Shown piece by piece: positions 56,469-64,000 of a DNA stretch of 64,000 nt (the first letter of the stretch is position 1; every line of letters begins with the position of its first letter). The translations under genes and the position numbers were made by a program. Origin of the DNA: Catellatospora tritici (GTDB lineage: Bacteria; Actinomycetota; Actinomycetes; Mycobacteriales; Micromonosporaceae). The DNA lies in contig NZ_JAHRCY010000002.1 of NCBI RefSeq assembly GCF_019083965.1, positions 496,001 through 560,000 on the forward strand, in the 5' to 3' direction. The notes under the pieces are model-generated. The model did no database searches. It saw only the letters and a program-made list of their open reading frames with translations, and had not been told where the DNA came from.

Positions 56469-56938
56469 TCCTTCCCACCGCCGATGACACCCGCGCCTTC
56501 GGCGCGCGCCTGGCCGAAGTGCTGCGGCCCGGCGACCTGGTCGTGCTCAGCGGACCGCTCGGCGCGGGCAAGACCGCACTCGCCCAGGGCGTCGGCCAGG
56601 GCTTACGCGTACAGGGCACGGTCACCTCGCCGACCTTCGTCATCGCCCGGGTGCACCGGCCGGACCGGGCCGCGGGCGGCAGCCTGCCGATGGTGCACGT
56701 CGACGCGTACCGGCTCGGCACGATGACCGACCCCCGCGCCCAGGTCGACGACCTCGACCTCGACGCGTCGATCGACGACTCGGTCACGCTGGTGGAATGG
56801 GGTGAGGGCATGGTCGAGCAGCTCGCCGACTCCCACCTCGAGGTACGCATCACCCGCCACCCCGACGACACCCGCGAGGTCGCCCTCATCCCCCACGGCG
56901 GCACCTGGCCCACCCGCCTGTCCACCCTCCCCGCCTGA
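56465..56938 (+). CDS. tsaE: tRNA t6A biosynthesis ATPase TsaE
   Basis: 157 residues. Walker A SGPLGAGKTALAQG, the switch-like TSPTFVI and Walker B-like VHVDAYRL, VEWGEG; these define TsaE, the ATPase that resets the TsaBD complex. Last of the alr-hydrolase-tsaE block, which faces away from tsaB-rimI-tsaD. Confidence 0.94.
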   Translation: MILPTADDTRAFGARLAEVLRPGDLVVLSGPLGAGKTALAQGVGQGLRVQGTVTSPTFVIARVHRPDRAAGGSLPMVHVDAYRLGTMTDPRAQVDDLDLDASIDDSVTLVEWGEGMVEQLADSHLEVRITRHPDDTREVALIPHGGTWPTRLSTLPA

Positions 56939-57012
56939 CCCGTCCGGGCACCGCCGTGCCCCGCACTGGCGCGCCACGTCGGACTCGCGCGGGCTGCCCG
57001 CCCAAAATCCAT

Positions 57013-57074
57013 GCACTTTCAGGGAAAGTGCAGGAATCTTGGGCCGCATTCGTGCACTTTCCCGGAAACTGCAG
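57013..57074. repeat. long hairpin repeat, family 2, copy 2
   Basis: Right arm GTGCACTTTCCCGGAAACTGC (split) matches the other copies; the left arm has been altered so that GCACTTTC-AGG-GAAAGTGC (57013-57031) forms its own short hairpin. The 281-base gap 56939-57219 otherwise shows no gene. Confidence 0.75.
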
Positions 57075-57219
57075 CCGCCTCGGACGCGATCCGCCGCGCT
57101 GCAACGTGGAGTGGCGTGACCGTTATTGAGCCCGCCCGGCCCTCTCGACCCAGGGTGCCTCGGATCGGCGTAGCGACGCTTGAGACGGCCCGGTCCCACC
57201 CATCTCTCGCCGCCGGGAG

Positions 57220-58119
57220 TCATCGGTGCCAGCCGCGGGTGGTGAGGGCGTGGGTGACCTCGGCGACGAAGCCGGCGAAGTCGGTGTGCAGGCGTCGGGC
57301 GGTGAGGTGCAGGACGATCCAGTCCTGGCCCACGAGTTCGTTGAGGCGCCTACGGTCGCGATGGAACTGATCGGACTGCGCGTGCCAGACGCCGTCGTAC
57401 TCGACCGCGACCCGGTACCTCGGCCAGGCGAGATCCACCCGGGCCACGAAGCGGCCCGCCGCGTCGATGATGTGCTGCGTGACTGGCCGGGGTAGGCCTG
57501 CCAGCACCAGGCCGACGCGGGTGCGTGACTCCGGCGGGGAGGCCGCCCCGCCGTCGGCGAGCCCGGCCACCGCCGCGAAACGGCGGCCGCCCCGTGCCTC
57601 GACGCGAAGATCCGCCTGTTCGGACAACGCGTCGGCTTTGACCGCGCCCAGGCCGAGCAGCGCGTCGACCTGGACCACGGCCTCGACCAAGTCGTACCAC
57701 TGGGCCAGATCCCAGCAGCTGCGCAATGGGGAGGTGACGGTGAGCCGCGGGAGCTCGATCACCTCGCCGCCGGCGATCTCCGAGGCGTGTACGCGGATGC
57801 CGTGCACCGGGCCGAAGCGGTGGCCGGGCGGGATGAGCACGTCGATCGGGTCACCGTCGCCGGGTGCCGGTCCGCCGTGGATCGCGACGGCGGAGCGTCC
57901 CGCGATCACCGCCTGTGGCGGGAGCAGCCATTTCGCCGCCGCTTCGCAGCGGGCCTCATGCGAGAGGGTGGCTCGGGCGTCGGCGTAGACCCCCCGGAAC
58001 AGGGGGCGCCACGCCTTGCTGCGCAGTTCGCCCTTGGTGAGGATGCCGGAGGAGATCACTTCGGCGGCGGAGAAGATGTGCCCGACCAGTTCCTGCGGGC
58101 GCCTCGGAGTACGCGACAC
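57220..58119 (-). CDS. AbiEi-like/DUF559-type protein (putative endonuclease-fold)
   Basis: 299 residues from GTG 58119 (GGGAGG site, 9-nt spacing). The N-terminal ~130 residues resemble AbiEi-type antitoxin domains (ILTKGELRSKAWRPLFRGVY, then RCEAAAKWLLPPQAVIAGRS). The C-terminal region ARVDLAWPRYRVAVEYDGVW, then HRDRRRLNELVGQDW, is a DUF559/Vsr-like nuclease fold with Asp, Glu and Tyr in place. No AbiEii nucleotidyltransferase partner lies next to it, so a classical type IV toxin-antitoxin pair is not supported. It interrupts the conserved nnr/tsa neighbourhood and is bracketed by two family-2 hairpin repeats. Confidence 0.72.
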   Translation of the reverse strand: MSRTPRRPQELVGHIFSAAEVISSGILTKGELRSKAWRPLFRGVYADARATLSHEARCEAAAKWLLPPQAVIAGRSAVAIHGGPAPGDGDPIDVLIPPGHRFGPVHGIRVHASEIAGGEVIELPRLTVTSPLRSCWDLAQWYDLVEAVVQVDALLGLGAVKADALSEQADLRVEARGGRRFAAVAGLADGGAASPPESRTRVGLVLAGLPRPVTQHIIDAAGRFVARVDLAWPRYRVAVEYDGVWHAQSDQFHRDRRRLNELVGQDWIVLHLTARRLHTDFAGFVAEVTHALTTRGWHR

Positions 58120-58174
58120 ACCCCGTACCCTCCCGCCTCCACCGTCCCGCCATCCACCCCTGTGGATAACTCCG

Positions 58175-58238
58175 CTGCAGTTTCGGGGAAAGTGCAGGAA
58201 TCTTGGGCAGAATTCGTGCACTTTCCCCGAAACTGTAG
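58175..58238. repeat. long hairpin repeat, family 2, copy 3
   Basis: CTGCAGTTTCGGGGAA on the left pairs with TTCCCCGAAACTGTAG on the right; GTGCA and inner GAAT/ATTC bases extend the stem. It differs from copy 1 mainly in the loop. A TGTGGATAA box (58161-58169) lies beside it. Confidence 0.85.
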
Positions 58239-58306
58239 TGATCTCCGCGGCGCGGCGCGGCGCGGCGCGGGGCGCGCGGGCGGGGCGCGCGGGCGGCGGG
58301 CGCGGG

Positions 58307-59749
58307 TTACGGAAGGAGGGCGGCGAGGGTGGGGCGGAGGGCGGCGGCCACGTCGGAGGAGGTGACGGGGCCGGAGCGGGCCGCTTCGCGACCGGCCAGG
58401 CCGTGGACGTACGCGGCCGCGACCGCCGCCCGGATCGGCGGCAGCCCGGCGGCCAGCAGCGAGCCGAGCAGCCCCGCCAGCACGTCCCCGGTGCCGCCGG
58501 TGGCCAGCGCGGGGCTGCCGGTCGGGTTCACCCACGCCTCCCCGGACGGCCCGGCGACCACGGTGCGGTCGCCCTTGAGCAGCACCACCGCCCGGGTCCA
58601 GGTGGCGAGCTTCTGCGCGGCCGCGACGCGGTCGGGGCCGGGGTCCTCCCCGGCCAGCCGGGCGTACTCCCGGTCGTGCGGGGTGAGCACGGTCGGCGCG
58701 TCGCGTCGCCGCAGCTCACCGGACATGGTGCCGTCGACCAGCAGGGTGATCGCATCGGCGTCGAGCACGGCGGGCACGGGCGCGGCGAGCACGGAGCGCA
58801 GCTCACCGGCGGCTCGTTCGTCGGTGCCGAGACCGCAGCCGCAGGCCCAGGCCTGGACCCGGCCCGCGTCGGCGACGCGGGGCGCGCCGATCACGCTCGG
58901 ATGCGCCGGTACGACGATCCCCTGCGCGGCTCCGGCGTACCGGACCAGGCCGGTCGGCCCGGCGAGCGCGCCGGAGACGGACAGCAGCGCGGCGCCGGGG
59001 TAGCCGGGTGAGCCGGTCGCGACGCCGACGACCCCCCGGGTGTACTTGTCGGACCCGGCCTCGGCGCGCGGCCACCAGGCGGCGATGTCGGCGGCTTCGG
59101 CCACCCGCAGCGCCGGGTCGCCGTGCAGCCACGGCCGCAGCCCGATGTCGACCACCTCGACCTGCCCGGTGTAGCCGACGGCGGGTCCGACCACATGGGC
59201 GGGCTTCAGGCAGCCGAACGCGACGGTCACGTCGGCGCGTACGGCGGTGCCGGGCACGTCGCCGGTGTTCACGTCGACGCCGGACGGGATGTCGACGGCG
59301 ATGACGGGCGGTCGGGGGTCGAGCACGGCCAGGCGCTCGGCCAGCGTCAGCGCGCTGCCGCGCAGGGCACCGGTGGCGCCGATGCCGAGCAGCCCGTCGA
59401 CGATCAGGTCGGTTCGGGCGGGCCAGTCGGTGACGGTGCGTCCGCCCGCGGCACGCAGCGCGGCCAGCCCGCCCGCGTGCGCTCGGGCCGGATCGGCCAG
59501 CAGGGCACTGACGGACACGCCGAGGCGGGCCAGCATCGCGCCCGCGTGCAGGGCGTCGCCGCCGTTGTCGCCGGGGCCGACCAACAGCAGCACGCGGGAG
59601 CCGTACACCCCGCGCTGATCGCGCAGGGTGACCTGGCAGCGGCGCGCGAGCCCGGCCGCGGCCCGCAGCATCAGCGTGTCCGGTGGCAGCGTCGGGATCA
59701 GCGCCTGCTCGGCCGCCCTGACCTGGGCGACCCGGTACGCCGCCCTCAC
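58307..59749 (-). CDS. nnr: bifunctional NAD(P)H-hydrate epimerase/dehydratase Nnr
   Basis: 480 residues, GTG start overlapping the acpS stop (GTGA). The N-terminal epimerase (YjeF_N) has [18 protein letters not shown] and [14 protein letters not shown]. The C-terminal ADP-dependent dehydratase has [22 protein letters not shown] and [20 protein letters not shown]. It repairs damaged NAD(P)H hydrates. Usual length and domain order. Co-transcribed with acpS. Confidence 0.95.
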   Translation of the reverse strand: MRAAYRVAQVRAAEQALIPTLPPDTLMLRAAAGLARRCQVTLRDQRGVYGSRVLLLVGPGDNGGDALHAGAMLARLGVSVSALLADPARAHAGGLAALRAAGGRTVTDWPARTDLIVDGLLGIGATGALRGSALTLAERLAVLDPRPPVIAVDIPSGVDVNTGDVPGTAVRADVTVAFGCLKPAHVVGPAVGYTGQVEVVDIGLRPWLHGDPALRVAEAADIAAWWPRAEAGSDKYTRGVVGVATGSPGYPGAALLSVSGALAGPTGLVRYAGAAQGIVVPAHPSVIGAPRVADAGRVQAWACGCGLGTDERAAGELRSVLAAPVPAVLDADAITLLVDGTMSGELRRRDAPTVLTPHDREYARLAGEDPGPDRVAAAQKLATWTRAVVLLKGDRTVVAGPSGEAWVNPTGSPALATGGTGDVLAGLLGSLLAAGLPPIRAAVAAAYVHGLAGREAARSGPVTSSDVAAALRPTLAALLP

Positions 59750-60120
59750 AGCCCCGCCTCCGCGATGACGAACGCCGAGGCGATGCCGCCGTCGTGCGAC
59801 AGCGACAGGTGCCAGCGTTCGACGCCGCGCTCGGCGGCGACGGCGGCGACCGTGCCGGTGACGGTCAGCCAGGGCCGCCCGTCGGGGTCGACGACCACCT
59901 CGCAGTCGTGCCACTGCATGCCCGCGGGCGCGCCGAGCGCCTTGGCCACGGCCTCCTTGGCCGCGAACCGGGCCGCCAGCGACTCCGGCGAGCGCGGGTT
60001 CCCCGAGCGCGTGGTCCGCTCGGCTTCCGTGAACAGGCGCTCCGTCAGCATCGGGGTGCGCCTCAGCGCCTGCGCGAAGCGTTCGACCAGGACCACGTCG
60101 TTGCCCACCGAGACAATCAC
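59746..60120 (-). CDS. acpS: holo-[acyl-carrier-protein] synthase
   Basis: 124 residues. The metal-binding Asp in [12 protein letters not shown] and the signature [15 protein letters not shown] are present, and the C-terminus reads [16 protein letters not shown]. It adds the 4'-phosphopantetheine arm to ACP in fatty-acid synthesis. GTG start; the minus-strand TAAGGT is 6 nt upstream within the shared palindrome, so the mRNA is probably leaderless. Confidence 0.94.
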   Translation of the reverse strand: MIVSVGNDVVLVERFAQALRRTPMLTERLFTEAERTTRSGNPRSPESLAARFAAKEAVAKALGAPAGMQWHDCEVVVDPDGRPWLTVTGTVAAVAAERGVERWHLSLSHDGGIASAFVIAEAGL

Positions 60121-60125
60121 GAACT

Positions 60126-60137
60126 GACCTTAAGGTC
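60126..60137. promoter_or_regulatory. palindromic shared -10 of divergent leaderless acpS and amidohydrolase genes
   Basis: GACCTTAAGGTC is a perfect 12-bp palindrome. Read rightward its TAAGGT (60131-60136) lies 7 nt before GTG 60144; read leftward the same hexamer (60132-60127) lies 6 nt before GTG 60120. Only 23 bases separate the two start codons. Confidence 0.6.
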
Positions 60138-60143
60138 TGAGGT

Positions 60144-61748
60144 GTGGATCTGGTACTGCGTGGCGGCATCGTGTACGGCAACGGCGAGGCGACGGCCGTG
60201 GCCGTGGCGGACGGCAGGATCGCCGCGATCGGCTCCGACGAGCAGGTCGGGGCGCTGGCCGGGCGCGGCACCGAGGTGGTGGATCTGGGTGGCGGGCTGC
60301 TGCTGCCCGGCCTGCAGGACGCGCACGCGCATCCGGTGTTCGCCGGGCTGAATCTGCTGCGCTGCGAGCTGACCGAACTGCACGACCGGGCCGGTTACCT
60401 GGCGGCGGTGGCAGCGTACGCGGCGCGCACCGACGGGCCATGGATCATGGGTGCGGGCTGGTCGTACGACGTGTTCGGCGGGCACCAGCCGTGCCGCCAG
60501 GACCTCGACGCCATCGTCGCGGACCGCCCCGTCTTCCTGGCCGTACGCGACGCGCACAGCGCCTGGTGCAACTCGCGGGCGCTGGAACTGGCCGGCATCG
60601 ACCGGCACACCCCCGACCCCGAGGGCGGCCGGATCGAGCGCGACGCCGACGGCGAACCCACCGGGGTACTGCACGAGAGCGCGATGGAGCTGGTCAGTTC
60701 GGTCGCCCCGCGCCCCGACGCGGCCGAGATCCGCCGGGCGCTGCTGCTGGCCCAGTCCCGGCTGCACTCCCTCGGCGTGACGGCGTGGCAGGACGCGATC
60801 GTCGGCGACTACGGCGGCTGGCCGGACTGCTTCGAGGCGTACCTGGCCGCCGACCGCGAGGGCCTGCTCACCGCGCGGGTGCGCGGCGCGCTGTGGTGGG
60901 AGCCGTCGCGCGGCCTGGAACAGCTCGACGACCTGCGAGAACGTCGCGAGCTGGCGCGCGGCGGCGGGGCGCGGTTCCGCACCGAGACCGTGAAGATCAT
61001 GCAGGACGGCGTGGCGGAGAACTTCACCGCCGCCATGCTCGACCCGTACCTGGACGGCTGCGGCTGCGCCACCGACCGCCGCGGCATCTCCCGGGTCGAC
61101 CCCGACCACCTGCGCGAGATCGTCACCCTGCTCGACCGCGACGGCTTCCAGGTGCACTTCCACGCCATCGGCGACCGGGCCGCCCGCGAGATCCTGGACG
61201 CGGTCGAGCCGGTGGCCGGGTCGCGACTGCGCCATCACGTGGCGCACGTGCAGGTGGTGCACCCCGACGACGTGCCCCGGTTCGGGCGGCTCGGGGTCAC
61301 GGTCACGATGCAGGCGCTGTGGGCCGCGCACGAGCCCGCGATGGATGAGCTGACCATCCCGTTCCTGGGCCAGCCGCGCGCGACCTGGCAGTACCCGTTC
61401 GGCGACGTGTGGCGTACCGGGGGGCGACTGGCGGCGGGCAGCGACTGGCCGGTGTCGGACCCGGACCCGTTCCAGGCCATCCACGTCGCGGTGAACCGGG
61501 TCCCGTACCGGGTCGACGCGCCGCCGTTGGGGCCGGAGCAGGGGATCGACCTGGAGACGGCGGTGCGGGCGTACACGGCGGGGTCGGCGTACGTGAACCA
61601 TCTGGACGAGACGGGGGTGATCGCGGTCGGGCGGCTGGCCGACCTGGCCCTGCTGGACCGAGACCCGTTCGCCGGGCCGGTGACGGAGATCGGCGCGACC
61701 CGGGCGCTGCGCACCTGGGTGGCGGGTCGGCTGGTCCACGCCGGGTGA
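60144..61748 (+). CDS. YtcJ-like metal-dependent amidohydrolase
   Basis: 534 residues. Amidohydrolase 3 domain: metal ligands in LQDAHAHPVFAGL (HxH), the lysine region RTETVKIMQDGVAEN, VHFHAIGDRA, HHVAHVQVVH and the Asp in GSDWPVSDPD. Resembles formamide deformylase-like proteins; substrate unknown. GTG 60144 is set by the TAAGGT box 7 nt upstream; no Shine-Dalgarno. Confidence 0.87.
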   Translation: MDLVLRGGIVYGNGEATAVAVADGRIAAIGSDEQVGALAGRGTEVVDLGGGLLLPGLQDAHAHPVFAGLNLLRCELTELHDRAGYLAAVAAYAARTDGPWIMGAGWSYDVFGGHQPCRQDLDAIVADRPVFLAVRDAHSAWCNSRALELAGIDRHTPDPEGGRIERDADGEPTGVLHESAMELVSSVAPRPDAAEIRRALLLAQSRLHSLGVTAWQDAIVGDYGGWPDCFEAYLAADREGLLTARVRGALWWEPSRGLEQLDDLRERRELARGGGARFRTETVKIMQDGVAENFTAAMLDPYLDGCGCATDRRGISRVDPDHLREIVTLLDRDGFQVHFHAIGDRAAREILDAVEPVAGSRLRHHVAHVQVVHPDDVPRFGRLGVTVTMQALWAAHEPAMDELTIPFLGQPRATWQYPFGDVWRTGGRLAAGSDWPVSDPDPFQAIHVAVNRVPYRVDAPPLGPEQGIDLETAVRAYTAGSAYVNHLDETGVIAVGRLADLALLDRDPFAGPVTEIGATRALRTWVAGRLVHAG

Positions 61749-61815
61749 CCGGATTTCGACTGACGCGGGTGGTGGTGCGGCGCGTTTAACAGGCACCCGA
61801 CCTCGCGGCAAGGGT

Positions 61816-61857
61816 TGTGGATAAGTCTGTGGGTAACTGGGGGTCCGGTTATCCACA
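61816..61857. promoter_or_regulatory. cluster of three DnaA-box-like sites
   Basis: TGTGGATAA (61816-61824), TGTGGGTAA (61828-61836, one change) and TTATCCACA (61849-61857). The outer two are perfect 9-mers in opposite orientation. The 150-base gap holds no other signal I can see. Confidence 0.45.
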
Positions 61858-61898
61858 GGTCTATCCGCAGGTCAGGTGAGGGCGGCAGCATCGCCGCC

Positions 61899-62240
61899 AT
61901 GGATGTCGAGTTCGATGACGGGTACGCGCCGCAACCGGTCCGCGTCGACCCCCACGAGTTGGTCCGCATCGCCGGTCACCTGGCCGAGCTGGCGGGCGCC
62001 CTGTCCGGCGACGTGTCCCGCACCGCCGACCTCGCCGCCTCTCCCGACGGCTGGGCGGTCAGGTCTGCCCAGGTCAGGCTGATGCACGAGGTCCACACCC
62101 ATCTCTGCGGGCTGAGCACCGCCCTCGACGGCTACGCGCGGCGGCTGCGCACCGCCGGCGCCGAATACACCGGCCAGGACGAGCGGGCGGCCCGGAACGT
62201 GGCGGCGGCGGGCGGGGCGCGGATCGGGGCGGCGCGATGA
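61899..62240 (+). CDS. small ESX/WXG100-like helical protein
   Basis: 113 residues, ATG 61899. Predicted helical hairpin: DPHELVRIAGHLAELAGALS and LMHEVHTHLCGLSTALDGYA around a central DGWAV, where WXG100 proteins carry W-x-G. A C-terminal YTGQDERAARNV resembles the YxxxD/E export signal of type VII secretion. Overlaps the next gene by 4 bp (ATGA), so the two are made together. A partner-substrate role is inferred. Confidence 0.65.
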   Translation: MDVEFDDGYAPQPVRVDPHELVRIAGHLAELAGALSGDVSRTADLAASPDGWAVRSAQVRLMHEVHTHLCGLSTALDGYARRLRTAGAEYTGQDERAARNVAAAGGARIGAAR

Positions 62241-63814
62241 ACGTGACCTACGCGCAGCTGCTCGCGGCTGACCTGGACCTGTGGACACGCAGTGCCGCCT
62301 CGTGGCGGCGGCTGAGCCATCGCATCGACGATCACGCCGACGAGCTGTCCGCGCAGGTGGCCCGGTTGGGCCAGGCGTGGACGGGCGGGATCGCGGCGCC
62401 GGCGGCCGAGGCCGCCTGCCGCACCATCGGCGCCGGGCTGGTGACGGTGCCTGGGGTGCTGCTGGAGGTGGACCAGCTGCTGTGCCGGCACGCGGAGCTG
62501 GTGCGCGCCCTCCAGCAGCGGGTACGGGTGCTGCTGGCCTCCCTGCGCGGCACCCCGGTGCGGGTCTCCCTCGAGGGTGAGGTGAGCCTGGACGTGGTGA
62601 GCGTCAAACCCGACCCGGGCGAGGTCGCGTTCGCGAAGTGGGTGGCGGTTCAGCTCGCGGAGATCCTGCGCCGGGTGCGGGCCAGTGACGAGGACACGGC
62701 GCAGCGGCTGACCGCGCTGGCGGTCGGTGCTCGCGACGGCTGGGCGACCAGCCCGGCCCCGCCGCCGCCGAGCGGGATCCTGCCGGTGGCGACCTGGTGG
62801 GCCGGGCTGACCCCGGCGCAGCGCGGCTGGCTGCTGGTGACCCAGCCCGACCTGATCGGCGGCCTCGACGGGGTGCCGGTGGCGGCCCGGGACCGGGCCA
62901 ACCGACTGCGGCTGGACGCCGAGCTGGACCGGCTGCGGGCGGTGCTGGACGCGCCGCATCCGCCGGACGGCACCGACACCCGGGTGCGGACGTTGGCGGG
63001 CCTGGCCGCGCGGCTGGACCAGCAGGAGCCGCGTGCCTACCTGCTCAACCTCGACGCGAGCGGGGACGGCCGGGCGGTGGTGGCCTTTGGCGACCCCGAC
63101 GTCGCCGACCATGTGGCGACGTACGTGCCGGGCAGCGGGGCGACGATCGACTCGGTCGAGAGTGAGCTGAACCGGGCCGCTGCGCTACGACTGCGCGCCG
63201 TGGTCACCGCCCCGGAGCAGAGCACCTCGGTGATCATGTGGCTGGGTTACGACCCGCCGGACGGGGTGGACGCGCTGCTGGAGACGTCGGCTCGGGCGGC
63301 CGCCCCCGACCTGGCCTCGTTCCAGGACGGGCTGGTCGGCACGCACGAGGGCGAGCCGGCGCACCAGACGGTGATCGGGCACTCGTACGGCACGCTCGCG
63401 CTGGGCCTGGCCGACCGCGACGGCGCTCTCGCCGCCGACGAGATCGTGGCCCTGGGCAGCCCGGGGATGGGCGTGGACAGCGCGGCCGAGCTGCGCGATC
63501 CGACACACGTGTGGGCGGCCACCGCCCGCAACGACGTGATCCTGGCGGCGAGTTCCAAGGGCGAGGTGGCCCTGGACGCGGTCGGCGGTCCGGCGTTGAT
63601 CGCCGTGGGGGCGGCCACCGACGCGGTGTTCCGCGGCAATGCCGACCTGTGGCACGGGGTGGACCCGTCGTCGGCACAGTTCGGCGGTCAGGTGTTCGAC
63701 GCCGGAGTGGGCCGCGATCCGCTCGCGGCCCACTCCGGCTACTTCGACTCGGCCAGCCCGGCGCTGGAGACGATGGCGCACATCGTGACCGGGACGGGCA
63801 CTACTCCACCGTGA
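62237..63814 (+). CDS. ESX-associated alpha/beta hydrolase (DUF1023-like)
   Basis: 525 residues. The N-terminal ~150 residues are helical with [10 protein letters not shown] (W-x-G) and resemble type VII secretion targeting regions. The C-terminal half is a DUF1023-like hydrolase: [19 protein letters not shown], nucleophile in [11 protein letters not shown], and the conserved [14 protein letters not shown]. The catalytic Asp/His follow near ARNDVI and AHSGYF. No signal peptide. Probably a secreted or surface esterase; substrate unknown. Its 3' end overlaps glmS by 14 bp tail to tail. Confidence 0.75.
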   Translation: MNVTYAQLLAADLDLWTRSAASWRRLSHRIDDHADELSAQVARLGQAWTGGIAAPAAEAACRTIGAGLVTVPGVLLEVDQLLCRHAELVRALQQRVRVLLASLRGTPVRVSLEGEVSLDVVSVKPDPGEVAFAKWVAVQLAEILRRVRASDEDTAQRLTALAVGARDGWATSPAPPPPSGILPVATWWAGLTPAQRGWLLVTQPDLIGGLDGVPVAARDRANRLRLDAELDRLRAVLDAPHPPDGTDTRVRTLAGLAARLDQQEPRAYLLNLDASGDGRAVVAFGDPDVADHVATYVPGSGATIDSVESELNRAAALRLRAVVTAPEQSTSVIMWLGYDPPDGVDALLETSARAAAPDLASFQDGLVGTHEGEPAHQTVIGHSYGTLALGLADRDGALAADEIVALGSPGMGVDSAAELRDPTHVWAATARNDVILAASSKGEVALDAVGGPALIAVGAATDAVFRGNADLWHGVDPSSAQFGGQVFDAGVGRDPLAAHSGYFDSASPALETMAHIVTGTGTTPP

Positions 63815-64000
63815 CGGACTTGGCCAGGTTGCGCGGCTGGTCGACGTCGTGGCCGCGCGAGGCGGCGATCTCGGCGGCGAGCACCTGCAGCGGCACCGTG
63901 GTCACGAACGGGGCCAGCAGCGTGGGCGTGCGCGGCACCCGCACCAGCAGATCGGCGTACGGGACGACGGCCTCGTCGCCCTCCTCGGCGATCACGATGG
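63801..64000 (-). CDS. glmS: glucosamine-6-phosphate synthase, C-terminal end only
   Basis: Only the last 65 codons are inside the window; the frame is open to base 64000. The sequence [20 protein letters not shown] ... [29 protein letters not shown] is the invariant GlmS C-terminus, which binds fructose-6-phosphate and closes the ammonia channel. It makes glucosamine-6-phosphate for peptidoglycan. Confidence 0.93.
   Translation of the reverse strand, partial: IVIAEEGDEAVVPYADLLVRVPRTPTLLAPFVTTVPLQVLAAEIAASRGHDVDQPRNLAKSVTVE

Noticed and set aside
57220..58119. Complete type IV toxin-antitoxin system
   Set aside because: Only an AbiEi-like domain fused to a nuclease-like domain; no AbiEii nucleotidyltransferase toxin gene adjacent.
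61816..61857. DnaA-box cluster as the chromosomal origin
   Set aside because: Too few boxes, no dnaA/dnaN nearby and no A+T-rich unwinding element.

Overview
The window is about 70% G+C with dense genes, short overlaps and frequent GTG starts. WhiB-type and BldM-type regulators and a PspC-linked two-component system mark it as a chromosomal segment of a differentiating actinobacterium. Family resemblances suggest Micromonosporaceae, but this cannot be proved from the window. Several gene neighbourhoods match conserved actinobacterial core order: pcrA; psd-pssA; guaA; guaB3/DUF5319/bldM/whiD; groES-groEL; tsaD-rimI-tsaB/alr/tsaE; nnr-acpS; glmS.

Layout. 1-5.8 kb: the end of an M23 peptidase, the helicase PcrA, a secreted 5'-nucleotidase, and a chorismate mutase preceded by a Phe/Tyr-rich leader peptide and an attenuator-like terminator. 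6-12 kb: a five-gene dipeptide/oligopeptide importer operon. 12-15.8 kb: a PspC-domain histidine kinase and LuxR-type regulator, divergent from a PspC membrane-protein pair. 15.8-18.2 kb: convergent phospholipid genes psd and pssA. 18.4-20.3 kb: two adjacent double-NUDIX proteins. 20.5-26.2 kb: guaA, a DUF3152 lipoprotein with two membrane proteins, and a cholesterol-oxidase-like GMC flavoenzyme. 26.3-28.9 kb: an accessory-looking island (Xre-like regulator, PRTase-like protein, inositol-monophosphatase-like protein, divergent zinc-ribbon microprotein). 28.9-37.8 kb: M1 peptidase lipoprotein, guaB3, DUF5319, BldM- and WhiD-like regulators, a membrane-anchored sulfite-oxidase-family protein, and CIRCE-controlled groES-groEL. 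38-45.4 kb: an SMP-30 protein, a THUMP-like methyltransferase, a YbaK deacylase, and a xylose-type sugar importer with a ROK repressor. 45.5-51.9 kb: a heterodimeric ABC exporter, a HAD hydrolase, a PhoD phosphatase and a small protein. 51.9-64 kb: the t6A genes, with alr-hydrolase-tsaE facing the other way, an AbiEi/DUF559-like gene bracketed by hairpin repeats, nnr-acpS, an amidohydrolase, an ESX-like pair and the 3' end of glmS.

Two regulatory themes stand out. Many genes lack a usable Shine-Dalgarno sequence and carry a TAnnnT box 6-8 nt before the start codon, the signature of leaderless transcription; I used it to choose starts. Intergenic spaces carry several distinct families of long imperfect palindromes that recur in the window. 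No tRNA, rRNA, CRISPR array, transposase or biosynthetic megasynthase was seen. The best candidates for undescribed biology are the chorismate mutase attenuator, the palindromic divergent leaderless promoter at 60.13 kb, the 26.3-28.9 kb island and the hairpin-bracketed gene at 57-58 kb. All are predictions from sequence reading.
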